DNA from: Methanobrevibacter boviskoreani JH1
GTDB lineage: Archaea; Methanobacteriota; Methanobacteria; Methanobacteriales; Methanobacteriaceae
Assembly (NCBI RefSeq): GCF_000320505.1
Contig: NZ_BAGX02000022.1
Coordinates: 1-43,629, forward strand
DNA length: 43,629 nucleotides
Direction: 5' to 3'
Below the pieces are notes generated by a model. That model saw only the letters and a program-made list of their open reading frames with translations. It was not told where the DNA came from and searched no databases. Made by a program: the position numbers and the translations under genes. Of the stretch, positions 27,603 to 38,600 are shown in pieces (the first letter of the stretch is position 1; each line of letters begins with the position of its first letter).

Positions 27603-28576
27603 TTACATATTTGTCTCGTTTAATTCAGAATTTTTAAGTAATTCTGTAATCTGATCATCACTTAGGTCAATATGATAAAACTCATTATAAAATTCATGGG
27701 TTTCATCCTTTAAGTTAATGTCCTTAAATTTCTCTGGATAAATTACTTTGGCAGTCCAAGGGACCCCCATTATCATATTAGCACCTACAGGTCGGTCAAA
27801 CCATTTGTATGGTGAGGAGGGGATAAATAAACTTGATGGTTCTTAACTGCTTTTATATTGGACCACTTTGAGTTATTATATACGCCGTTATAGAATTCAG
27901 AGTCTGTAGTTATGATTATATCCGGGTTCCATTTTATTACCTGTTCAATTGAAACTTGCACACTACTTGAGGAATTGGAATTTCCAATATCCGCAACATT
28001 CTTTCCTCCACATAAGTCAATTAATTGGCCATGTACAGAATCTGAAGGATCAGTTGATAGACCATCGGTACTTTCGGCATAGTATACCTTTTTCCTTTCA
28101 TTATCCGGAATGTTTTTAGCTACACTTTCAACTTTATTGATGTTCTTTTCATTAAATTCGTTAAGTTCTTTAGCTTTTGACTCTTCACCAACTACCTTTC
28201 CAACAAATTCAATAGAGGAATTCATTGTAGTAATATTTGTATCATCGTAAACTGCAACATCAGGTATTGAACCAAATTTTTTCTGTCTATCTTCCACATC
28301 GGATACTTCACCACTTTCATCTACAGAGTCAAATATAATCTCTGGTTCTGTAGCTAAAAATTGTTCATAGTTTCCTGTCTGTGTTCCATACCAACTGCCT
28401 ATATTAGGATAATTCTGATATTGGCTAGGCACATACTTTAATTCGTCACTTGTCCATTGGAAGTTCATTTCTCCTAGTTTATCCGGAGCAATCATGTAAA
28501 GTATTGTGGTAGTTGGAGGGCTAGTAGAAACAACTTTACTAACACTTTCCGGCACAGTTAAACTTCTATTTGCCAT
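27603..28576 (-). pseudogene. FecB/MolA-type substrate-binding protein, frameshifted and without a start codon
   Basis: The main frame (28576 to 27785) reads TDMANRSLTVPESVSKVVSTSP through VSIEQVIKWNPDIIITTDS and VYLSP, typical of FecB/MolA binding proteins. A one-base slip near 27811-27823 ends it early; the next frame continues PYKWFDRPVGANMIMGVPWTAKVIYP and KDETHEFYNEFYHID, the expected C-terminus, stopping at 27603. Upstream of the methionine at 28576 the frame stays open through a hydrophobic, signal-peptide-like stretch (HPSLIAVNVFLTPSSV) until a stop near 28720, with no ATG, GTG or TTG. The KWNPDIIIT and W-X2-IKAVKN region resembles Haemophilus MolA. Non-functional as written. Confidence 0.85.
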
Positions 28577-28966
28577 GTCTGTTATGGTATGATTTTCATT
28601 AGATTTAACTGAGGAAGGTGTTAAAAAAACGTTTACAGCAATTAAAGATGGGTGTATTTTTGTATTTGGAATTATTTTTTAATCGATTCTATTAGAAAAA
28701 TTATATCTAATAATGTTTTAATCCCTTAATTGAAAATGGCTGTTATTTCTTTAAATTGTTAAAAATGGTGTTTAAATTTATTGAATAGTTTTTATTCCTT
28801 AAAATTATTCCAATTAAGATTAAAAATAGTATTTATTTGATTTAAGGTGTATTTAGTTAAATTAAAAATAGCATATTATAATCTGTTTTATGGGATTTAT
28901 ATAAATCCATAAAAGATTTCATAATTGTAGATAAAATATTAAAAATGGGAGAAATTTGTAGTTTAT
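28577..28966. other. Spacer with remnant of the binding-protein N-terminus and AT-rich repeats
   Basis: Bases up to about 28720 still encode the decayed signal-peptide region on the minus strand. From about 28730 to 28900 a short motif, TTAAAAATRG followed by YRTTT, recurs three or four times (near 28760, 28818 and 28861). I see no gene beyond this. Confidence 0.4.
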
Positions 28967-29557
28967 TTATTCGAGTACTGCATGTCTTTTTTTCAAGTCA
29001 TTTTCGGTTTTACCTAGCCTGTTCATTAGTTCACATATGAGTCCGTCTAGAAATATAAGTGAGGTCAATTCAAAAGCAGTACCTAATGGAGTAAGTGATG
29101 TGTAATTACCATCGATTTGACGTTTAAGATAATTTTTATCATCTGCTTCAGCTTTAGTTCTTCCTCTAACATATATGGAAACATCGGATATTTTTCCTAG
29201 GGATGATTTTGGATATGAAGTTAGGGACAATATTCTTGCTCCTCTTTTTTTGGATGTTTTTGCAGCAGAGACAATTGTGTTAGTTTCCCCTGAACCTGAA
29301 ATTGCCAAAATACAATCCTCATCATTTATTGCAGGGGATATGGTCTCTCCAACAACATATGCACTTATTCCTAAATGCATTAATCTCATTGCAAAGGCTT
29401 TTGCAACAAGTCCTGATCTGCCTGCACCTATTACAAAAACATTCTCTGCATTGGTAATCTCATTCATAAAATTATTAATTTCATCATTGTCAAGATAGGT
29501 TTCAGCTTCCTTCACGTTCTCTATAATCGCTTCAATAGATGATTTCATTAACTCCAT
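28967..29557 (-). CDS. hxlB: 6-phospho-3-hexuloisomerase
   Basis: A 196-residue SIS-domain isomerase. It converts between D-arabino-3-hexulose 6-phosphate and fructose 6-phosphate. In methanogens without the oxidative pentose phosphate pathway, the reversed ribulose monophosphate route makes ribulose 5-phosphate for nucleotides, releasing formaldehyde. FVIGAGRSGLVAKAFAMRLMHLG is the sugar-phosphate loop, AISGSGETNTI the second SIS motif, and LGTAFELTSLIFLDGLICELM the conserved C-terminal helix. The partner hexulose-phosphate synthase is not in the window. It is divergent from the LysR-like regulator across 121 bases, so the regulator might act on it. Confidence 0.93.
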   Translation of the reverse strand: MELMKSSIEAIIENVKEAETYLDNDEINNFMNEITNAENVFVIGAGRSGLVAKAFAMRLMHLGISAYVVGETISPAINDEDCILAISGSGETNTIVSAAKTSKKRGARILSLTSYPKSSLGKISDVSIYVRGRTKAEADDKNYLKRQIDGNYTSLTPLGTAFELTSLIFLDGLICELMNRLGKTENDLKKRHAVLE

Positions 29558-29678
29558 ATTGATCTTCCCGTATATTATCTAAACATTATTTTTATAATAA
29601 TAACTATAATATACTATATATTAATTTTGATTTAGATTAAAAAATTAGCAATTATTAATTATATTAAAAGGCATGATC

Positions 29679-30554
29679 ATGACTGATGAGGTAAAACCAG
29701 TAATTGGTATTGAAATAAATGATAGGATTTATAATTATAAGTTGTTTCAATCTTTAGACCTGTTATCTAAAACATTTTCTCAAAGAAAAGCAGCTAAAGA
29801 GTTAGGCATTTCCCATTCCGTTTTTAACAGAAGGATCATTAATGCAGAAAAGTCTCTGGGATATAAACTTGTAGATAAGGTAGGCTCCGGAAGCGAACTT
29901 ACAGATAAGGGTTTGGAACTTTTGGATATCTATCATACCTATAATAATCGTCTTAAGAAATCAGATAATATTCGTATTGCTGGCGGACATATTATTACAG
30001 GTTTAATCGAATCATTAGACTTGCCTTTCAATATTCAGGTTCTAAGTACCGATAATGATAATGCATATGATCTTGCAAAGGATGACTTGATTGATATTCT
30101 TGCCTTGGATGATCCCCTTTTGGCATTTAAGGAGGATTTAAATTTCACTCCAATTGCATTTGATTCACTGGTTCTTGTTTCAAACGATGAAAACAATCAG
30201 AAGATAAATGCTATAGATGATTTATCCAATTTGGATTTTGTCTCTGTTAAGGGTACAGCTCAGAGATTGGTATGGGACACGTTAAACTTTAATGATATTG
30301 ATTACAATATTGTAAAAGAAGTCAAATCTCAGTTTGATGCATTTAAACTTGTCAAGAACTCTGATAACCTTTATACTTTTCTAAATGCCAGCTATTTTAA
30401 AGGTAATTCTGTTTTAAAAAATCAGACAAGACATTCCTTAGGTCTGGTATATAATCCTGGATATGATGGTAAGGTTGATGATTTTGTTGAGTATATATTA
30501 GATAAATGTTCTGATGTCATTCGATTAGAGGGTTTTACTCCAATAGGATATTAA
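29679..30554 (+). CDS. LysR/ModE-like winged-helix regulator with binding-protein-like domain
   Basis: A 291-residue protein. Residues about 15-85 form a LysR/ModE-type winged helix (KLFQSLDLLSKTFSQRKAAKELGISHSVFNRRI, then LVDKVGSGSELTDKGLELL). The rest (about 95-290) has the alternating strand-helix pattern of a periplasmic-binding-protein fold, as in LysR effector domains or molybdate/tungstate-binding ModA-like proteins (LIDILALDDPLLAF; FDSLVLVSNDEN). The direct link of the two suggests a one-component sensor of a small anion or metabolite. ATG 29673 lies only one base after AAAAGG, so ATG 29679 is the better start. It is divergent from hxlB and close to the decaying importer; Mo/W sensing is plausible but unproven. 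Confidence 0.75.
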   Translation: MTDEVKPVIGIEINDRIYNYKLFQSLDLLSKTFSQRKAAKELGISHSVFNRRIINAEKSLGYKLVDKVGSGSELTDKGLELLDIYHTYNNRLKKSDNIRIAGGHIITGLIESLDLPFNIQVLSTDNDNAYDLAKDDLIDILALDDPLLAFKEDLNFTPIAFDSLVLVSNDENNQKINAIDDLSNLDFVSVKGTAQRLVWDTLNFNDIDYNIVKEVKSQFDAFKLVKNSDNLYTFLNASYFKGNSVLKNQTRHSLGLVYNPGYDGKVDDFVEYILDKCSDVIRLEGFTPIGY

Positions 30555-30586
30555 AAATAAAAGAATATTCTTTAATATTAATAATC

Positions 30587-32128
30587 CTATATTAATATTA
30601 GATATTGTAGGATTGTTCCAAATCTAAGTGTTGTACAAAAGAAAATCACAAAGGTATATAGTAATAATCTAGTTTTAAATGTAGGTTTATATGTATCATT
30701 AATATTTAATATCATTGGAGCAAATACAAGTAGAGGTAATAGATATCTGCCTTGAACACCTAATATTAAATCGAAACGTTTTGTATAAGATAAGTATAAT
30801 GTGGTAATTGTTCCAAATAGGATTATCAGTCCTATGAAGAATATTCCTACCCTTCCACTTCTTTTAATTTTCTTATTCTGCGGATAAATTATACAGAATA
30901 TTAAAAAGGATATTAAAGCTACTCCCATGGTGGCATCATTAATAAGTCCGTTATTACCAAAATGAAACATATTTTTCAGTAAAAATGAATGTAACTGTGG
31001 ATGTAACATGCTTTGTATATAGGAGATTGGATGATGTAATATGTATGCTTTATGACTTGCCTCATTTCTAAGGTAGTACATCCTGTTTCCGCAGTTTGCA
31101 ATTACTTTGTTTGCATATAGCTTTAACCATAATTCTGTAAGTAAACTAATAGCTAAAAATCCGACTACTTTCAATATGTTTGTTTTATTATTTTTGAATT
31201 TGGATTTAGGTATTAGAAATATTAACAATCCTAATGCTATGAATGTTATTTTCGTTAATGCACATAATAATGTTAAAGTGGAAAAGATTGCTATATGTTT
31301 CCAAGTTAGGGTATGATCCTCTAATTCATACATGTATAGGAAATATCCAATTACAAGTAACATCAATGAATTTATGGTCGCATCTATGCTTATTATTGAG
31401 GCTTGGGCAATGGATAATGGGAAACAGGCACATACAAATAATGCTTCTTTATATATTGGAGCTTTTTTAATTGCATATGATGCTATTCCTGCATATAATA
31501 TTAAATTAAACAATCTTCCAAGCCATAATAACCATATATTATTTAAATCTAATATCTTTGCTATACACATTCCAATTGCAGGTGCAATATATCCATAAAA
31601 AGGATTTTGGGCAAATGCACAATAAACAAATGTCGGTGTGTAATCTATCTTTTGAGTATCCCACGGGGTTTGAAATATTGTCTTTTGAAACAAGGCTCCA
31701 TGGTATTCATTTTTCTGATTGATTAAATAGATTGACCTTATGCTTATATAATCTTTATGAGTTAGATTATTGCTTGGATTATCAATATACTGAGGGATTA
31801 ATTCTCCTCTGGAGGTTAATTCTGCCCTTACAATATGTTCAAATTCATCAGGTCCCCCATATATTGGAGTTAAAAAGACTAAACATAAACCAAAGACAAT
31901 GATAATTAAGAAAGCTACTTTGTGTATGGGCAATTCTTTTTTGTTTATGATTAATAATAAAATACAGCTTAATGTGGTGAATACTGTAAATCCTGCTAGA
32001 GCAGTTTTTGGTCCGAATTTACTTGTATAAATAAATAATATTGAAAATAAGAGGTATATAACCAAATACCATTTTATGCTTAAAACTTCTTCTTTTAAAC
32101 CTTTTAAATATGTATTAATCGAGGACAT
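30587..32128 (-). CDS. Polytopic membrane protein, DUF2142-like
   Basis: A 513-residue integral membrane protein with roughly a dozen hydrophobic helices. The loop after the second or third helix, YGGPDEFEHIVRAELTSRGELIPQY, matches the PDE-H-R motif of the DUF2142 family, whose members resemble GT-C glycosyltransferases and sit in cell-surface polysaccharide loci. A second large loop (PTFVYCAFAQNPFYGYIAPAIG) is also typical. It is probably involved in surface glycan or glycoprotein assembly, but neither donor nor acceptor can be named. Ribosome site GGGTGAATAG precedes the start; a TTA microsatellite lies just upstream. It converges with the regulator, the two stops being 32 bases apart. Confidence 0.8.
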   Translation of the reverse strand: MSSINTYLKGLKEEVLSIKWYLVIYLLFSILFIYTSKFGPKTALAGFTVFTTLSCILLLIINKKELPIHKVAFLIIIVFGLCLVFLTPIYGGPDEFEHIVRAELTSRGELIPQYIDNPSNNLTHKDYISIRSIYLINQKNEYHGALFQKTIFQTPWDTQKIDYTPTFVYCAFAQNPFYGYIAPAIGMCIAKILDLNNIWLLWLGRLFNLILYAGIASYAIKKAPIYKEALFVCACFPLSIAQASIISIDATINSLMLLVIGYFLYMYELEDHTLTWKHIAIFSTLTLLCALTKITFIALGLLIFLIPKSKFKNNKTNILKVVGFLAISLLTELWLKLYANKVIANCGNRMYYLRNEASHKAYILHHPISYIQSMLHPQLHSFLLKNMFHFGNNGLINDATMGVALISFLIFCIIYPQNKKIKRSGRVGIFFIGLIILFGTITTLYLSYTKRFDLILGVQGRYLLPLLVFAPMILNINDTYKPTFKTRLLLYTFVIFFCTTLRFGTILQYLILI

Positions 32129-32158
32129 ATCTATTCACCCTTTATCAATAATATTTTA

Positions 32159-32189
<31 letters not shown>

Positions 32190-32566
32190 CTTATTATTTA
32201 ATGTTTTGTAAAATTAGGAGTATTGTCTTTTTTATTTTGTATTGTCTTTTAAATTAGTATTTGGCTATTTATGTCTGTTTTTTGAAAAATTAATCTGTTT
32301 TTATGATTATCTGTGTATATGATATTCAATACATTGGATTGTATTTTATATCAATACTTTTCACATACTATGAAAATTTATTATTATAATATAGAATCTA
32401 AATATTATCACAAGATTTTTATAGTAATTTTTTCTTAAAATTATAATATCTTACTTATATTTTTTCTTTAATCATTAAGGGGTATTCCTTTTATTATTGG
32501 GCTATAACTTAAATTTTTGAAGAATTCATTGTTTTTTTATTTATTTTTATTTAATAAGGTGATTTT

Positions 32567-33487
32567 ATGGATGAAAACCCTAAATTATTGGTTATTGGAC
32601 ACACAGCCTCAGATGTTATTATTCAGGTTAATGATTTTCCAAAAATAAATACATCTACCCATATGGAGTCTATGAAAAAATTATATGGGGGTGCTGGTGC
32701 CAATGTAGCTATGGTTGCAGCTATTTGTGGATTAGATACTACTTTAGTCTCTGCTGTAGGTGAGAACTTTAAACAATCTGATTATTATAACTCTTTTGAG
32801 GATAACAATATTAATACAGATTATTTAATCTATGTGGAAGGGGAACCTAACGCCACAGCTATCATGGTAAACAATGATAATAGTGATCAGGTAACTTATT
32901 TCTATGAAGGTGCAGGAGGTAAATTCTCCAATTATGATGTGCCTGTAGAGGCTATTGATAAAGTTGATTTTGTACATCTTGCAACAGGCGATCCAGACTA
33001 TAATTGGAAGGCATCTTGCGAGGCTAAAAGGCAAGGTAAGGGCGTGTCATTTGATCCAGGTCAGGACTTAACCATATATCCTGCAGAAAGACTTAAACAG
33101 GTCATTGAAAATTCCACCATATTATTCGGTAATAATTATGAGATTGATAGAATCATAAATATCTTAGGTATGGATATCGATGGTTTACTTGGTTTAGGTC
33201 CCGAAATAATTATTAAAACATGTAGGGAGAATGGTAGTATATTGTATACCAAAGAGGGTAAAATTACTGTAGATGCCATTTCAAGACCTGCCGTAGATCC
33301 AACAGGCGCGGGAGATTCATATAAAGCTGCATTTTTATATTATTACCTTAATGGCAAATCTTTAGAAGAGGCTATTAAATTCGCATCTTCTGTTTCCTCA
33401 TTTATTGTTGAAAAACAGGGATGTCAAACCAATATCCCTTCACTTCAACAAGCTTTAGAAAGGATGAACTCATTTTATGATGATTAA
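32567..33487 (+). CDS. PfkB-family carbohydrate or nucleoside kinase
   Basis: A 306-residue PfkB/ribokinase-family kinase. The N-terminal GGAGANVAMVAAICG (substrate-binding GG motif, near residues 42-55) and the C-terminal DPTGAGDSYKAAF (anion hole and catalytic base, Asp near 250) are clear, with AVGENF between. Family members phosphorylate ribose, fructose 6-phosphate, adenosine or other nucleosides; in methanogens some are broad nucleoside kinases. The sequence alone does not fix the substrate. Strong ribosome site (AAGGTGATTTT). Single gene, with long AT-rich spacers on both sides. Confidence 0.88.
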   Translation: MDENPKLLVIGHTASDVIIQVNDFPKINTSTHMESMKKLYGGAGANVAMVAAICGLDTTLVSAVGENFKQSDYYNSFEDNNINTDYLIYVEGEPNATAIMVNNDNSDQVTYFYEGAGGKFSNYDVPVEAIDKVDFVHLATGDPDYNWKASCEAKRQGKGVSFDPGQDLTIYPAERLKQVIENSTILFGNNYEIDRIINILGMDIDGLLGLGPEIIIKTCRENGSILYTKEGKITVDAISRPAVDPTGAGDSYKAAFLYYYLNGKSLEEAIKFASSVSSFIVEKQGCQTNIPSLQQALERMNSFYDD

Positions 33488-33594
33488 TTCTTTTTTAGCT
33501 ATTTTTTCTATTTTTTAATAATTTTTATTGTCTTAATGGATTTTAATTAATTTTTAACTTTTTTTTAATCATGGAACTTTGTTTGCCTGATTTC

Positions 33595-33678
33595 TTGACT
33601 TGACTTTGTTTTGGTTTTTTTTATCATTTATTTTTATTGGATTTGTTGACTTGACTTTGTTTTAGTTTTTTTATCATT
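33595..33678. repeat. Direct repeat of a 34-base unit in the pfkB-thiC spacer
   Basis: TTGACTTGACTTTGTTTT followed by a G/A, a T-run and ATCATT occurs at 33595-33628 and 33646-33678, 51 bases apart. Each unit itself contains a tandem TTGAC-TTGAC. The remaining spacer 33488-34018 is AT-rich without a gene. No thiamine riboswitch is evident. Confidence 0.6.
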
Positions 33679-34018
33679 GGGGTGGTTGTTTTAAATGAAT
33701 TATTGGTTTTTAAATCAATTTTGGTTTTTTTTAATCCTTATTTCATTTCAAATGGATTAATTTTTATTATATTTTTTTTGTTAATCGGTTTTTAATTGCT
33801 TTTTAATCTTTTAATAAAGTCTTCTTTATTCTTATCAAATAAAACTTAATTTAATTAAAGATTAATAGATAATTTTAAATAAGATTAATATAAATCATTA
33901 AATATCAATTTAAATTGAGGTTTTACTTAATTCAACTTGATTTATTTAAAAATAACTTGATATTTTAATCATGTGGATTTTATAAATTTCAATTCTATTA
34001 ATCGATTATGGTGTGATT

Positions 34019-35323
34019 ATGACTCAATTAGAAGAAGCTAGATCAGGAAATATTACAGAAGAGATGAAAACCGTTGCACACAGGGAAGGGGTTTCCGAGG
34101 AATTTATATTAAACTCTGTTGCAAATGGTACAATTGTTATTCCAAAGAATATAAATCATGATATTAAGGCAACCGGTATAGGTGCAGGTCTTAAAACAAA
34201 GGTTAACGCAACTGTAGGTACCTCTACAGATATTGTTAACTTTGATGAAGAGGTATATAAGGCTCAGGTTGCAATCGATGCAGGTGCAGATTGTTTAATG
34301 GAGTTAAGTATTGGTGGGGATTTGGACGATATAAGAAAGAGAGTATTGGATATGTCTCCACTTCCGGTAGGTAGTGTTCCTGTTTATCAGGCAGCTATTG
34401 AATCTATTAGAGAAAATGGTTCTGTAATATACATGGAAGAAGATGACATGTTTAAAACCATTGAAAAACAGGCTAAAATGGGTATAGACTTTATGGCTAT
34501 TCATTGTAGTGTAAATGTTGAAACATTAAAGAGACTTAAAAAACAAGGCCGTAAATGTGGTTTGGTATCCCGTGGGGGATCCTTTATCTCCTCATGGATG
34601 GTTGAAAACAAGAAAGAAAACCCTTTATATAAAAACTTTGATTATGTACTGGACATTGCAAAAGAATATGATGTTGTATTGTCCCTTGCAAATGCGATGA
34701 GGGCAGGTTCAATTGCTGATTCAACTGATAGGGCTCAAGTACAAGAACTCATTGTTTTAGGTGAATTGGTAGACCGTGCAAGGGATGCTGGGGTTCAAAC
34801 TATGATAGAAGGTCCAGGTCATATTCCAATTAATGAGATTCCTGCAAATGTTACTATTCAGAAGAAATTATGTAGTAATGCACCATTTTATATGTTAGGA
34901 CCTTTAGTATGTGATATTGCTCCAGGTTATGATCATATCGTATCAGCTATTGGTGCTGCAGAATCTGCTAAAGCAGGTGCAGACTTTATTTGTTATGTTA
35001 CCCCTGCAGAACATTTGGCTTTACCATCTCCTGAAGACGTAAAAACTGGTGTGATTTCAACAAGAATTGGAGCATATGCTGGAGATATGGCTAAAGGTAT
35101 ACACCATGGTGAAAAGGACTTGGTAATGGCTGAGGCTCGTAAGTCTTTAGACTGGGAAGCTCAGTATAATGCTGCTATTTCACCTGAAGATGCACGTGCA
35201 AAAAGAGCAAACAGGCCTCCTTCAGATAGTGACGCATGTACCATGTGTGGAGATTACTGTGCTATTAAGATAGTTAATGGGTGGTTGGATAAAGCAGATG
35301 AGGATGTTTTTGACGGTATTTAA
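34019..35323 (+). CDS. thiC: Phosphomethylpyrimidine synthase ThiC
   Basis: A 434-residue radical SAM enzyme that rearranges 5-aminoimidazole ribonucleotide to hydroxymethylpyrimidine phosphate, the thiamine pyrimidine moiety. It is the short form lacking the bacterial N-terminal extension. The barrel is marked by [40 protein letters not shown] and [13 protein letters not shown]. The C-terminal cluster motif is [11 protein letters not shown] (CX2CX4C), the non-canonical radical SAM site. GTG 34013 is in frame, but GGTG at 34010-34013 is the ribosome site for ATG 34019. Archaea often carry two ThiC paralogues; which one this is cannot be decided here. Confidence 0.95.
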   Translation: MTQLEEARSGNITEEMKTVAHREGVSEEFILNSVANGTIVIPKNINHDIKATGIGAGLKTKVNATVGTSTDIVNFDEEVYKAQVAIDAGADCLMELSIGGDLDDIRKRVLDMSPLPVGSVPVYQAAIESIRENGSVIYMEEDDMFKTIEKQAKMGIDFMAIHCSVNVETLKRLKKQGRKCGLVSRGGSFISSWMVENKKENPLYKNFDYVLDIAKEYDVVLSLANAMRAGSIADSTDRAQVQELIVLGELVDRARDAGVQTMIEGPGHIPINEIPANVTIQKKLCSNAPFYMLGPLVCDIAPGYDHIVSAIGAAESAKAGADFICYVTPAEHLALPSPEDVKTGVISTRIGAYAGDMAKGIHHGEKDLVMAEARKSLDWEAQYNAAISPEDARAKRANRPPSDSDACTMCGDYCAIKIVNGWLDKADEDVFDGI

Positions 35324-35683
35324 AACTATTGAAAATTCTCTTTTATCATTTTTATCCTTAAATTTTTAATATTTTCATTATTGTTGATTTATTTTTTCTT
35401 ATTTTTCATTGGTTTTTACAGATATTCTTTATATTGATTTTTTATAATTGGATTTATTAAGATTAATATTTTAAATGGTTTTATAATGATATTTTTAGTT
35501 TATAAGACTTTTAATATATTTAAAATCCTGATTTTTTCAAATAGTTTTCACGTCCTCGATATTATTAAATACTAATTTTTATAAAAATTACTAGTAGAAA
35601 ATTAATAATTTTATTTTTTTACATATTTCTTTAAATTAAATTTTAAGAATTATAATCTTTTTTATATATAAATAAGGGATATT
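35324..35683. other. AT-rich spacer between thiC and polC
   Basis: T-tracts after the thiC stop (about 35338-35375) probably end transcription. TTTTTTATATATAAAT near 35658-35672 is AT-rich and TATA-like but only about 15 bases before the polC ATG, too close to be the promoter unless the message starts inside the gene. Nothing else seen. Confidence 0.4.
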
Positions 35684-38600
35684 ATGGATTACTTTGATAG
35701 ATTAGAAAAAGAAACACTTGAACTCTATGATATTGCTAATGAAGCTCGTTCTAAAGGTTTGGATATGACTACAGAATGTGAAATTCCTAGGGCAAAGGAT
35801 TTAGCAGAAAGAGTAGAAGGGCTTGTTGGTCCTGAAGGTGTTGCTAAAAGAATCAAAGAACTAGAAGCAGAATTAAATGACCGTGAAAAGGTGGCTTTTG
35901 AGATTGCTGCAGAGATTGCCTCTCAGGATATTGAAGAGGAAGGCAAGGCTGCCGAGGAAAAACGTCAACAACTTGCAGATCAGGGTTTAAGAACTGCTTT
36001 AGCTATTCTTACTGAGGGAGTAGTAGCGGCTCCTTTGGAAGGTATTTCTCAGGTTTTAATTAAGGAGAATCCTGACGGTGGGAAATATATTGCAGTATAT
36101 TTTGCAGGGCCTATTAGGAGTGCAGGAGGTACTGCTGCAGCATTATCAGTACTTCTTGGTGATAAAATTAGGGTGGCTACAGGTTTGGATATTTATAAAC
36201 CTTCAGATGATGAGATTGAAAGATATGTTGAGGAGGTGGAACTTTATGAATCTGAGGTTACCAATCTACAATATTCTCCAACCCCTGAGGAGGTAAGACT
36301 TGCTGCTCGCAGTATACCTGTAGAGGTTAGTGGGGAACCTACCGATCAGATTGAAGTTTCTCACAGGGATCTTCCAAGGGTTGAAACAAATAACATTCGT
36401 GGTGGGGCTCTTCTCGCTATGGTTGAAGGTGTTATTCAAAAATCCAAAAAGATTCATAAAATTGCAAATAAATTAGGTCTGGATAAATGGGAGTTTTTAT
36501 TAGAATATGCAAAGCCTAAAACTGATAATTCCGATGAAGAGGAATCTGAAGGTGACGGAGAAGAGGTAAGCTCAATTCCAGGGGAAGTGGATCAGAAACC
36601 AATATTTGCTAAATATATTCAGGATATTATTGGTGGAAGACCAGTTTTAAGTTATCCGTCAGAGAAAGGTGGTTTCAGATTAAGATATGGTCGTTCACGT
36701 AATACAGGTCTTGCAACTATGGGTGTTCATCCTGCAGTCATGGAAATAATCGAATTCATTGCTGTTGGAACCCAGATGAAAATTGAGAGACCTGGTAAGG
36801 GTAACTGTGTGGTTCCTGTAGATTCAATTGAGGGACCAATTGTAAAACTTAAAAATGGAAATGTTCTTCAAATTGACTCAATCAAAGAGGCCCGTAAGGT
36901 TAAAAAGGATATTGCTGAAATTCTTTTCCTGGGAGATATGTTGATTGCTTTTGGTGAGTTTTTAAGAAACAATCAACCAATGTTACAAGCGGGCTGGTGT
37001 CAGGAATGGTGGATAGAACATATTAGGAACTCATCAAAGTATCAATCTGAGGGAGATAGTCACGAGTTGGATTTAAAAACTTTGGAATTTGAGAAGATAT
37101 CTGCCCCCGAGGCATTCAGAATATCTAAGGAGTATAGAATACCTTTACATCCAGATTATACTTATTGCTATCATGATATAAGTAAAGAGGAACTTAATGA
37201 TTTAATCAATTGGATTTTACCACAGATCAAGGATTATAAGGATGGCGATGAGATTGTACTTGATAAATCCTATCAAAAACGTATTCTTGAGGTTATAGGG
37301 GTTCTCCATACCGTTGATGACGGTAAGATTATATTGGATTCTGATACATCTTATGCAATTGTCCATACATTAAGAAGACCTTTCAATGATGAGGAATTAT
37401 CAAATCATGATTTGAAGGTGATGGATGTATTAAACAACATATCTGAGGTTCCTATAGAATATAAAGCACCAGTTTATATTGGAACCCGTGTAGGTAGGCC
37501 TGAAAAATCTAAAGAAAGATTAATGAGACCTGCACCACATGTTTTATTCCCTATCGGTACCTATGGTGGTAGTAGGAGGTTAGTTGCCGAGGCTGCTAAA
37601 AAAGGTAATATTAGGATAGATATTGCAAGGAGGCAATGTACTAACCCTGCCTGCGGATTGAGTTCAAATCAGGCTCTATGTCCTTACTGTGGATCTCCTA
37701 CTGAATTCGGTAAAACCGGAGTAAAGAATATTAATCTTGGTAGAATGCTTAAAAAGGCATCGGATAATGTGGGAGTAAGAAAGGTTGATGAGATTAAAGG
37801 TGTTGTAGGTATGATTTCAGAGAATAAAATACCTGAGCCTTTAGAAAAGGGAATCTTAAGAGCAAAAAATGAGGTTTTCACCTTTAAAGATGCAACCATT
37901 CGTCATGATTCCACTGATTTACCTTTGACCCACTTTATTCCTAGGGAAGTTGGAGTAAGTGTTGAAAAACTTCTTGAAATGGGTTATACTGAGGATTGTT
38001 ATGGTCAACCTATTGAAAACGAGGAACAAATCATTGAACTAAAGGTTCAGGATGTTGTAATATCCGATAAATGTGCAGATTATCTTGTAAATGTTTCTCA
38101 TTATGTTGATGATGAACTTACCAAATTCTATCACATGGATGCGTTTTACAATGTAAAAAAACGTGAGGATTTGATTGGCCATCTAATTGCAGGTCTTGCA
38201 CCTCATACATCTGCCGGTGTTTTAGGTCGTATTGTAGGATTTACGAAGGCTTTAGGTTGTTATGCTCATCCTTATTTCCATTCTTCTAAAAGAAGAAACT
38301 GTGATAGTGATGAGGATTCCGTCATGTTGTTACTTGATCCTTTAATCAATTTCTCAAAATCCTATCTTCCAAGTACTCGTGGAGGAAGTATGGATGCACC
38401 TTTAGTTTTATCCACAAGAATAGATCCTGAGGAAATTGATGATGAATCTCACAACCTGGATATCTTTGAAAGATTCCCTCTTGAATTCTTTGAAAGAACT
38501 AAGGAACCTTTAAAACCTGCCGAATTCTTGGATTTGATTGACAATGTAAGTATGCACTTAGGAACTCCCGAACAATATAGCGGTTTAATGTTCTCACATC

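Noticed and set aside
33488-34018. Thiamine pyrophosphate riboswitch before thiC
   Set aside because: I find no THI-box-like CTGAGA element or compact GC-rich fold; the spacer is T-rich with a simple direct repeat.
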